A stretch of DNA of 64,000 nucleotides. Origin: Apium graveolens (lineage: Eukaryota; Streptophyta; Magnoliopsida; Apiales; Apiaceae). The translations under genes were made by a program, and so were the position numbers. Position 1 is the first letter of the stretch; the number at the start of each line of letters is the position of its first letter. The DNA lies in contig NW_027417471.1 of the NCBI RefSeq assembly GCF_009905375.1, forward strand, positions 91,392-155,391. Direction: 5' to 3'. The notes beneath the pieces are model-generated. The model was not told where the DNA came from. It saw only the letters and a list, made by a program, of their open reading frames with translations, and ran no database searches. Below are positions 54,983-64,000 of the stretch, piece by piece.

Positions 54983-56731
54983 AACGTATAAAGCTAATCT
55001 GTAAATGATAAACACATAACAACACTTAGCAAATATTCAATTTCATTTCAAAACACTATATGAATCGGGTCTTTATTCATAAGTGGCTCCCACTAGTTTT
55101 CCTAATTATTTAACCCCCTACATGAAAAATTAAGCATTCATAATGCTAGTGGGAATAGGGATCCTACATTCCATTACACAACCCCGGCTGTGGCACGAAA
55201 CGCCATGTAATGTTCAATAGGAAGACAACTCTTGTCAATTACATCTAATGTTATTCCCTAATCAAACTTTAGCCTCTTGAATAATTGAGTCACGGCTGTG
55301 GCACGACAAACTCAATATTCTAAGTCAAGTCTAACCCAACATTCCGTATAATTGAATCAGTCCCCAAAGGCCCACGGCTGTGGCACGTAACGACCTTTAG
55401 ATTCTTATTCAATGTACACATCTCTATGTAATAGACAAGTATTTCTTATTTCAAAATCAAAGCCCTCGGTTGTGGCACAAAACGATAATGATTCAAAAAT
55501 AAGAACTACTTTCTACCATATTGGAAGGCTATGACCGACACAAGCCCGTTGTGTCATTGGCCAATTACTACTTGATATTATTTAATTTTAGAGGGATTAT
55601 ATTACGTTACAATCATAATCATATTATAAAGAGATTCTTCCTTTTAAATTAAATATTTCAAATCAATAATCAATAATCAGATGATTCCCAGATCGGGTGG
55701 AGCATTGTCAAGAGGCGTCACTTATTAACCCTTTCTTACAGATAGAAATGTGTTGTTGACAGAATCATCCTTTCTCTTATATCGAAAATTCATATTCAAT
55801 TACGTATTTCACAAACACAAGAATCTCATGATTGTATTCATAATATTGTTCTTAAGGTTATGAAACAATTTCACTATACTAGGTTGTCTAACAAACGCCT
55901 TATGTTTATTTAAGTTCACCTAAATCTATCATCGCATGATAAACTAAGCATATATCACATATATCAACATGAATAAACCTTAAGGTAGGCATGTTATATC
56001 ATCTAGCACATTAGTCTAAGCATTATACATCTCTATGTATCACATGAAGCAGTTAAAAGCAATTAAAAACAGTCAAAACAGCTTTAAAACACTTCATGGA
56101 AATATAAACAGTTCAAAACTTTTATATAAACTAAATTGATCACTCCATTAGATCCGTCTCGGAAAAATGAATCCAACGGTATATTGCACTCCCAAAACGG
56201 AGTTACGAAACTCCCAGAAAATCAATTTTAAAATCAACAGAGGGCTGTAACGCATTACAGGAACGCGTTACAAGCTCTGTAACGCATTCCGGTGATGCGT
56301 TACACCCCTATATTTTTTTTTTCTCCGCCGCCTGACAGTCCTTCTCGGTTGCCGTGCCTTTTCTTTCTTTCCGTGCCATCAGTCAGAGTACAACAGACAA
56401 GCAGATAGCAGCACACAGATGTATAGCAGATAAAACAAATATATATATATATACTTTATATACATATATTTACTTATTTAATTATGAATTTTAATTAAAA
56501 TAACTTCAAAAATTCATAATAAAAAATCTATACATCATAAAATTATGAAAAAAATACCCAGACGATCTACAACACTTGTAGAACCCAGATCAACATTCAA
56601 AATTATTCTGAGAAATGATTTCTCATCAGACAAAATTAATCCATGATATAACTTGTAAAAATCATAATTAATTCATACAAGCACATAAAATTCTGAAATT
56701 TTTACCACAGATCTATATGCATACAAACTAT
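54983..56731 (-). other. Element C leader with short repeats
   Basis: 1.75 kb untranslated. Contains four copies of GGCTGTGGCACG at 55186-55197, 55293-55304, 55376-55387 and a variant at 55468-55479. A pair of inverted-repeat units GTAACGCATT...GCGTTAC lies at 56245-56271 and 56277-56304. The rest has no recognised feature; 56440-56475 is (TA)-rich. Confidence 0.7.
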
Positions 56732-56743
56732 GCTCTGATACCA
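56732..56743 (-). promoter_or_regulatory. Element C primer binding site, iMet-tRNA type
   Basis: Minus-strand TGGTATCAGAGC, one base from the LTR. Confidence 0.92.
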
Positions 56744-56744
56744 T

Positions 56745-58418
56745 TATTCGATTTTTAACGCAGCGGGGTCATGGCAAAATACTTTTACACATACAAAATC
56801 CAAATAAAAGCATATAAATCGTGAATAAAAATTCGAGGGATCAAATCTAACCTTTAAAAATAATTCGGAGATAACGATCAGAGATCCTTAGCAGTTGCTC
56901 CTCAAGTGTGAAGCACTCCACCGGTATCCACCAAAAAAACGATGTTAAGGAGGAGGAAGGAGGTGGAGAGAATTGGGTTTTCCAAACTTTTTGGGTTTCG
57001 GGTTTGATGTGGGTTGGAATAAAATAGGGTCTATAATAGTGTATTTATAGGCAAAATTTTCAGCTGAAATTTTCCCATAAATAATATTATTATTATCCCA
57101 TTTATTATTCTCATTAATAATTAAAACACCTTTTAATTATTAATCCTTTTTCTAAACACTTTAGAAATAATTCTCTCTCTTGATTTAATTTCCAAAAATT
57201 AAATCCTTTAATTAATAATATTAAGAACTTTTCTTAATTAATTTATAATCAATTAAATCTCATTTAATCAATTATTAAATTTGCCAATTAATTATTTATT
57301 TCACAAATAAATAATTATTAGCCATTATTAATTAATTTCTCCACCATTAAATCATTCTCTTTTTATGGTGTGACCCTGTAGGTTCAATATTAAGCCGGTA
57401 GTAGAAATAAATAATAATAAAACTATTTTATCATTATTTATATAAATTCTCTAATTTATTAAATATGATTAATTAATTAATCACATTTATTCTACATCGT
57501 GAGTGATGCTTCTCAACATATCGCGACTATCCGGATAATATGAATTCACTGCTTAGAATACCAAGAACCTGTCAGTGAATAGTTACCGTACAATAAACTC
57601 TTTCTACCCAACAATGTCCCGATTAAATACAAGGCATGGATCTCATGTCAAGCCTATCTAATTCAATCACTTGCTTACCATTTACTATACGTAGTTCTAT
57701 GCAAATTAGAAACTCCTTTCTAATTTCTTTCACTCTGGCCAGAGATTCCTGAACTAGCATAAGTGGATCAGCCTTGAACATTCGCTTCCTTCACTGGAAG
57801 GGGTAGATCCTTTATTGATCATACACTATCTTCGTGTATAAATTCCTATACCCAGAAGAGCCCTAATAATTGTCCCTGGAGACTAAGAACTAAACCAAAG
57901 CATAGTTTAGTGTACACAAGATGACTATGATGACCTCAAGTCTAAGGATACTTGTACAACTATCACTAAGCGAACAACTGCTGACACGTGAGTGAACTCC
58001 ATCAGTTGTTCAGCTGGGCGAGTCATGTTCAGTGAACTTATTCTATAATAAGCACCTACATACTAGCTATAGTATCACCACACAAATGTCTATGAGAACA
58101 GACATCTTTCATAATGAAGCAAGCATAGTATGTACCGATCTTTGCGGATTATTAATTACCAGTTAGTAATCCTACGACCAGGAACTATTTAAGTTTAGAG
58201 TTATCATCTTTTTAGGTCTCACTATTATGATCTCATCATAATCCATAAAAAGCTTTACTCTAAACTATGGTATATCATATTTAAACACTTAAATAGATAG
58301 AGCCCGTAATAAAAAACAAAATAAGTCTTTTATTAATATCAATGAAATCAAAACAGATTACATAAAGAGTTATTCCTAAATCCTAATACCTGATTGGACT
58401 TAGGACATATTCCTTTCA
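56745..58418 (-). repeat. 5' LTR of element C
   Basis: Begins TATTCGATTTTTAACGC where the partner has TGTTGGATTTTTAACGC, so the TG dinucleotide is mutated here. Three extra bases near 57601-57606. TATA box CTATAAATAC at 57041-57050. Confidence 0.92.
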
Positions 58419-58423
58419 CTTTT

Positions 58424-59700
58424 CAGTAGTATTTAATTCAAGCTTAGTTGTAGTGGCCATGAGAGTTTTTGCAGATGTGCAATCCATTAGATCAAACTTC
58501 TTTAAAAGATCATGAATATATTTAGTTTGACTAATAAATATTCCATCACTAACTTGTTTAACTTGTAAACCAAGAAAGTAAGTTCTCCCGTCATGCTCAT
58601 TTCATACTTACTTTGCATCAATTTGGCAAACTTTTTGCAAAGTTTTTCATCTGTAGAGCCAAATATAATATCATCTACATAGATTTGAACAAGTATACTA
58701 GAATCAATAACATTTCTAAAGAATAAAGTTTTATCAACAGTACCTCTTGTGAAGTGATTTTCTAAAAGAAACTTTGATAAAGTGTCATACCAGGCTCCAG
58801 GTGCTTGCTTCAGTCCATAAAGTGCTTTCAAAAGATAGTAGACATATCCTGGAAAATTTGGATCTTCAAAACCAGGAGGTTGACTAACATAGACTTCCTC
58901 CTCCAAATCTCCATTCAGAAAGGCACTTTTGACATCCATTTGATAGACCTTGAAATTGGCATGGGCTGTAAAGGCTAAGAAAATTATGATGGCTTCAAGC
59001 CTTGAAACAAGAGCAAAGGTTTCATCAAAATCTATTCCTTCTTGTTGACAGTAGCCCTTAGCAACCAATCTAGCTTTGTTCCTGATCACTATGCCATTTT
59101 CATCCATCTTGTTTCTGAATACCCACTTGGTGTCAATTGGATTCTTTCCTTTAGGTTTGGGTACTAGCTTCCATACCTTGTTCCTTTCAAATTGGTTTAG
59201 CTCCTCCTGCATAGCTAAAATCCAATAAGGATCCAACAAAGCTTCTTCTACCTTCTTTGGTTCTTCCTTAGATAGGAAGCTGCTATATAGACATTCTTCT
59301 TGAGTTGCTCTCCTTATTTGAACTCTAAAAGATGCATCACCAACGATGAGCTCAAAAGGGTGATCTTTAGTCCATTTCCTTTGTTGAGGTAGATTAGCTC
59401 TAGATGAAGGGGCCTCATTGTTGTCTTGATGTGTGACTGAGTTTTGATTATAAGAAATTCCCCCTGAGTTTGTGAATTTTTGATTTGAGAAAGGGGAACT
59501 TTCTGTAGGTGATCTATTCTGACTTTCAGCTTCTCTTAATGTTCTGACGGATGATGCACTTTGTATCCTGACGGATGAAGCTGATTGTCTCCCGACGAAC
59601 AAGACAGATAATCTCCCGACGGAAGTATTTTGATGCGCGAGGATTTGTCTGAATGTTTGGCAGAATCAATCCCAACAAATCATAGAACTGAAGCATTTTA
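58424..59700 (-). pseudogene. pol: B2 reverse transcriptase, right of element C
   Basis: Longest open part 58502-59602 (366 aa): linker, then [30 protein letters not shown] and the catalytic [11 protein letters not shown] frameshift follows after G-E-L-T. In B1 the same RT is already split before Y-V-D-D, so the two copies decayed separately. The linker (59540-59625) carries the CCGACGGA family motif. Joins 49850-50498 across element C. Confidence 0.85.
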
Positions 59701-62280
59701 TAACTCGAAAAATGTTGAGTTATGTGCTTCATTAGTTGTAGATTTTTCTTCATTATCCTTATTCACTATTTCTTGATTACTTTCATCATCACTGTCATCA
59801 CTAAACATCTCCACATTATCAAACCCGAGGCTCTCATAGAAATTTCCATCTTGCAGTCCTCAATCTTTTTATCAATAAACACAACATGTACTGATTCCAT
59901 AACAATGTTGGTTCTTAGATTGTAGACTCTATATGCCTTTCCCACAGCATATCCAACAAAATTCCTTCATCTGCTTTAGCATCAAACTTCCCATGTTGAT
60001 TCCTTAAGATATAACATTTGCAGCCAAACACATGAAGAAAGTTTAGAGTTGGATTGCTATTCTTGAACAATTGGTAGGGTGTCATACACTTTGCTTGATT
60101 AATCAAAAAATATTCTGAGTGTAGCAGGCAGTATTCACAGCTACAGCCTAAAAATATGTTGGTAACTTTGATTCTTCAAGCATAGTCCTTGCAACATCAA
60201 TAAGAGATCTGTTCTTTCTTTCCACTACTCTATTTTGTTGTGGAGTTCTTTCTGCAGAAAACTCATGCATAATCCCATTCTCTTCTCAAAATAATCTCAT
60301 CACAGAATTCTTGAACTCAGTTCCATTGTCACTCCTGATTCTTCTTACTTTTAAAACAGGATGATTGTTAACTTGCCTTATGTAATTGATGATGATTTCA
60401 CTAGCTTCATCTTTAGACTTTAAGAAATATGTCCAAGAGAACTTTAAGAAATCATCCACAATTACTAGGAAAAATCTTTTCCTTGAGATGGACAACACAT
60501 TGACTGGTCCAAATAAATCTATGTGTAGCAATTGCAAAGGTTCTTCAATTATTGAATCAAGCTTCTTTCTGAATGATGCTTTGATCTGCTTTTTTTTTCT
60601 GGCAGGCATCACACAATCCATCCTTAGGAAACTCCACTTAAGGAATGCCTCTAACCAGTTTTTCTTGACAAGTTCATTCATGGTTTTGAAGTTTAGATGG
60701 GACAACTTCTTGTGCCATAGCCAACTTTCATCTTGACTTTCTTTACTGAGAAGACAAGTACCAATTCTGCATTTGATGAGTTGAAGTAAGCTAGGTACAC
60801 ATTTCCTTTTCTCACTCCAGTGAGAACCACTTGTTGCTCTTTTTGTTTTCACAACACATGGCTTCTGAATTGAAGGTTACTGAATTGCCCTTATCACAAA
60901 GCTGGCTGATACTCAACAAATTGTGCTTGAGACCATCCACTAGGGCAACCTCTTCAATGATGACATTTTCTTTTGAAATCAAGCCATATCCAAAGTATAA
61001 CCCTTACTGTCATCTCCAAAAGTAATACTTGGGCCAACTGTTTCCTTGAATTCAGTGAGCAGGGTAGAATCTCAGTCAGTGCCTGAGCAACCACTATCCA
61101 GATACCAAGTTTCTTTCCATTTCCCTAATTACTTGAAGAACTTGTTTATGTTTCATCATACTTGGCCATCAGGGTTTAGGTTGACATAGCTTGTTTCTTC
61201 ATCTTCATCTAATCCATCAGCTGCCCAGTATTTTCTTATGTAATGAAAGCCCTTTCCTTTTTCTTAAGCAACTCAAAATATTCTGTTTATAATCAACAGG
61301 CTCAAACTTCTTCTTGCTAGAATCCGACTTTCTACACTCATTGGCAAAATGCCCTGCCAAGCCACATTTGAACATTTGAATTTGGATTTATCACCATTTT
61401 TCTACTTGGTTTGGCTGCTCCAAATTCTTTTTGAACTTGAGCTTGGCAAATCTTCTGGGTAGGAATGCTAGATGCTCATCCAATATCATCCATGTCATCT
61501 TGGCTCAACTGATATTCATTTTAACTACCAGCCCTTTACCCTTGCTTTCACAGACCTTTGATGTAGACTCAAAACTTCTACCTTCATCTCTTTCTCTTCT
61601 CTAACTCAGCAACCGTGCTATGGACCTCCTTTCTTCCTTCCTTTCTCCATCCTCTCATATTGCACATTTTAAGTTCATAAGTTTTTAAGATGCCATACAG
61701 TCTCTCCAAGGTGAATTCCCTGTAATCCTGAGAATTTCTCATGAAATTGTCATGGCTTCCACTCTTTTGGAAAGATCTAAGGAACTTGAGGTTAGAGTCT
61801 TTTGTTTGATAGACTCTTCCATGCAACTTCAGAGCATTTAGTAGATTTTAAACTACTAAAATATCAGCGATAGACTCACTTTCTTCACAGTGGAAATCTC
61901 ATATTGCGGAATCAGTAGCTGCATCTTGTTCTCCTTACTTGCTCTGTACCATCACATATATTTTAGATTGTGTCCCAACATCTTTAGCTCTTTTACAGTT
62001 AATGATGTTATCAAACATATCACTATCACTCCATTGAACAAAATGTTCATGGGCTTATCTTTCCTGACTTGCTCAATATGAGGATTTGATCATTCATGCC
62101 TAGTTTTGGGAACAGATGGTTCATTTCCAGTGCAGCTTCATTGGTACATGAGGACCTCTCTCTATGCAATCCACATAGGCCTCATCTTGGGAAAGAAGAT
62201 GTAGGTGCATTTTCACCTTCCGTGGTGATAATTATCTTTGTCCAGAAATGAATTTTGACTCCAACATCCTTCTTGTTCAT
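59701..62280 (-). pseudogene. gag-pol: B2 gag, protease and integrase, many small deletions
   Basis: ATG 62280 (M-N-K-K-D-V-G-V-K-I). Gag, protease and integrase are recognisable but broken into short frames: 61584-61826 (L-E-R-L-Y-G-I-L-K-T-Y), 60286-60852 (L-W-H-K-K-L-S-H-L-N, H-I-D-L-F-G-P, R-S-D-N-G-T-E-F), 59915-60106. The integrase second Asp and its Glu neighbour, lost in B1, are present here. Differences from B1 are mostly single missing bases, about one per 20-40 bases, unusual beside the cleaner left half of B2. Confidence 0.8.
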
Positions 62281-62336
62281 CTTGCTATTGTTGTGCTCTT
62301 TACACTCTTGTACTTCAAGAGATTGCTGATACCAAT
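62281..62336 (-). promoter_or_regulatory. B2 leader and degenerate primer binding site
   Basis: TGGTATCAGCAATC on the minus strand (62321-62334) instead of TGGTATCAGAGC; two bases seem to be missing. The leader to the ATG is about 40 bases. This interval is what the B1 deletion removed. Confidence 0.65.
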
Positions 62337-63341
62337 TGTTATTCCATAAAAATACAACAAGAATTACAGAAGGGGGTGAATGTAATTCTAGTACTTTTTC
62401 AAGATTTTAAAACTGTTCTAACTGAATATATAAGTGTTTGATTTTTAGAGTGCGGAATGAAAGGATTATAAATCAAAACACAAAAGTAATAAAAACACAA
62501 GCTTTTAAAACTTTCTGGTGGATTTGTGAATGTATCGCCAGATATATATATAAATATATGTTTGAGAATCTGTGTAGCTTAAATGGCTCACAGCTGCTTA
62601 CAAGTAGAATAAACAAACTACAGAGAAATTCTTGACAAGTATAACTTTTTCTATCTCTCTTAAAATGTGTTTGCTTAGTTGAATGTTCTACTAAATACAC
62701 TTGATTATATATTACCAAGTTTATATGACAATAAGAAGATAATAAAATAATATATATCTAGTCTAATCCATGTTGCTTCACTACTCTATTCTAGCATTTG
62801 AAATCTTCACAATTGCATGGAAATGGTAATGCTTCTTTGTTCTCAAATTCCTGCTTAACAGGCTGCCACATTCCTTTTGCAAACACCCAACGCATGTGAC
62901 TGTGTTGTTACTGTCAATAGATATTTGAATTTGATCATCCGTCGGGTACATGTTGTCATCCGTCGGGTAGCTTTGTTGATCATCCGTTGGGTAGCTTGTT
63001 GATCATCTGTCGGGTAGCTATTTGTCTTGACTCCATTTCACTTTACAGAATTACAGACATGTCTATTTACAATTAATCAACCTATTCTACATATCCACTA
63101 GTAGTTAACAGACTCATATTATCCTACAGAATATACACAAAGTGTTTGGTAGAAATGTGCTACAATACTTATCTGTTACATACGCTACTCACCCGGTGGA
63201 TGTCAAATTGTCATCGTCGGGACATATTAATTAATCCGTCGGGACTATATTTGATCATCCGTTGAGTGCTACAAATCACTAATTAAATATACTAAGGTAT
63301 TTTGTTTAATTTATCATCAAGTTCACAACATATTCCTAACA
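62337..63341 (-). repeat. 5' LTR of B2
   Basis: TGTTATTCC...CCTAACA, about 1005 bp, shorter than the 1031-bp B1 3' LTR through scattered single-base losses. Motif clusters at 62934-63020 and 63195-63270. It shares variants with the B1 5' LTR (e.g. AATAATATATATC, CTTCACTACTC) that the B1 3' LTR lacks. Confidence 0.85.
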
Positions 63342-64000
63342 GAATCTCTATGGACTTTTACATATGGCAAATCTGCCTGAAGTTCTATCAGATCAACTCG
63401 ATTATATGCCTGGAGTCTGGATTATATTCTAAGCATCGATACATGAAAAACATTATGAATGTGCGCATATGCGGGGGTAATGCCAATTGTAGGCTACTTT
63501 GCCAACACGCTCAAAATCTCAAAATGTCCGACATATCTAGGACTCAGCTTTCCTTTCTTTCTAAATGGGTTAATCCTTTCCATGGTAAATTTTAACAACA
63601 CTAAATCTCCTTTTCAAATTCCATATCCTTCCTTGATTGGTAAACTACCTTTCTTTGACGGTCTTGGGGCAATTGAACCTTTTATGAATAACTTCAACAC
63701 TTCTTTCATCTGCTGCACCAATTCAGTCAAGTATTGCATTCTCTACTTCATCCCAATATATTGGTGATTCCAGATGTACATCCGTAAAGAGCTCATAGGA
63801 TGGCATCCAAATACTAGCATGATAACTGTTATTGGTAAGCAAATTATACCAAGGGTAAATGCTCTTCCACTCCTTTGGAATAATGGACAAACGCATAAAC
63901 ATGTCTTCAATCATCTGAATTGTTTTCTTGCTTTGGCCAATTGTTGTGGATGGTAAGCGTATCATATAAATCGGTTCCCAATATTCTTGAAAACTTTTCC
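63342..64000 (-). pseudogene. pol: Second copy of gypsy G pol (integrase C-terminal part), truncated by window end
   Basis: Starts GAATCTCTAT exactly as at 27967. It follows 27967-28690 base by base with many single-base losses: chromo-adjacent region, then integrase with Y-N-N-S-Y-H-A-S-I-W-M-P and the T-I-G-Q-S block. No frame longer than about 80 codons survives. It shows that B2 carries its gypsy flank. Confidence 0.82.

Larger units (their letters stand above)
50504..58418 (-). mobile_element. Element C: Ty1/copia element inserted in B2 RT
   Basis: 7915 bp, LTRs 1671 and 1674 bp, target duplication CTTTT at 50499-50503 and 58419-58423. Order on the minus strand: LTR, iMet PBS, leader with short repeats, gag, protease/integrase remnants, short RT remnants, polypurine tract (GTGGGAGAT), LTR. 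Around 20-25 LTR differences by eye, so clearly older than SIRE-A. Lineage (Tork/Angela/Ivana-like) not fixed from what is left. Confidence 0.9.
45072..63341 (-). mobile_element. B2: second B-family SIRE-like element, 3' end missing, interrupted by element C
   Basis: Holds part of the extra ORF (45072-49282), promoter-like spacer, RNase H/RT end (49850-50498), element C, rest of RT to gag (58424-62280), degenerate PBS and 5' LTR (62337-63341). The 3' LTR and the last part of the extra ORF are absent. The right LTR end abuts gypsy G pol at the same base as B1 does, so B2 and its gypsy flank duplicate the B1 locus. Confidence 0.85.

Overview
The window is plant nuclear DNA, almost certainly from a eudicot with a large, repeat-rich genome. 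It is AT-rich, and every recognisable coding stretch belongs to an LTR retrotransposon. I see no host gene, tRNA, rRNA or prokaryotic feature. SIRE-type Ty1/copia elements with a very large extra ORF suggest a dicot, possibly an asterid. I cannot fix the species. All elements lie on the minus strand, so each reads from right to left.

The layout is a deep nest. (1) 1-6735: left-truncated Ty3/gypsy Tekay/Del-type chromovirus with a 4.1 kb LTR, leader and broken gag-protease, inserted into (2). (2) 6736-11281: Athila-type Ty3/gypsy element (LTR, gag, protease, start of RT), cut inside RT by (1) and itself inserted in the LTR of (3). (3) 'Element G', an old Ty3/gypsy chromovirus in pieces: 3' LTR 11282-13604, pol end 13605-13782, pol 27967-31037, protease/gag 44272-45072. 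(4) 13783-27966: 'B1', a SIRE-like Ty1/copia element inserted in the G pol end. (5) 31038-44271: 'SIRE-A', a young full-length SIRE-like element with a perfect 5-bp target duplication (TACAC) in the G protease. (6) 45072-63341: 'B2', a second B copy, followed at 63342-64000 by G pol sequence at exactly the same B/G junction as at 27966/27967. It is therefore a segmental duplicate rather than an independent insertion. (7) 50504-58418: 'element C', a Ty1/copia element with a 5-bp target duplication (CTTTT) inside B2 RT.

Three observations stand out. First, the Tekay LTR carries an ORF (2695-2964) in good start context whose N terminus resembles the histone H3 tail, with T-A-R-K-S at H3 positions 6-10. 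It may be spliced to a leader ORF, which would skip the primer binding site. Second, both SIRE-like families place a complete-looking internal promoter between pol and the 'env-like' ORF: TATA box, CT-rich leader and, in B, a CCAAT box. In both, the promoter is preceded by element-specific palindromic motifs that recur upstream of the LTR TATA box. The motif differs completely between families but its position is the same. Third, the 'env-like' proteins show no membrane segment and do show NLS-like basic clusters and coiled-coil-like stretches, which points to a nuclear role.

Most coding regions are broken by stops and frameshifts. The intact or nearly intact frames are the SIRE-A extra ORF (1127 aa), pol (777 aa) and gag (679 aa), and the B1 frames of 788 and 659 aa. 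Evidence comes from reading motifs and comparing copies by eye; no alignment or database search was run.
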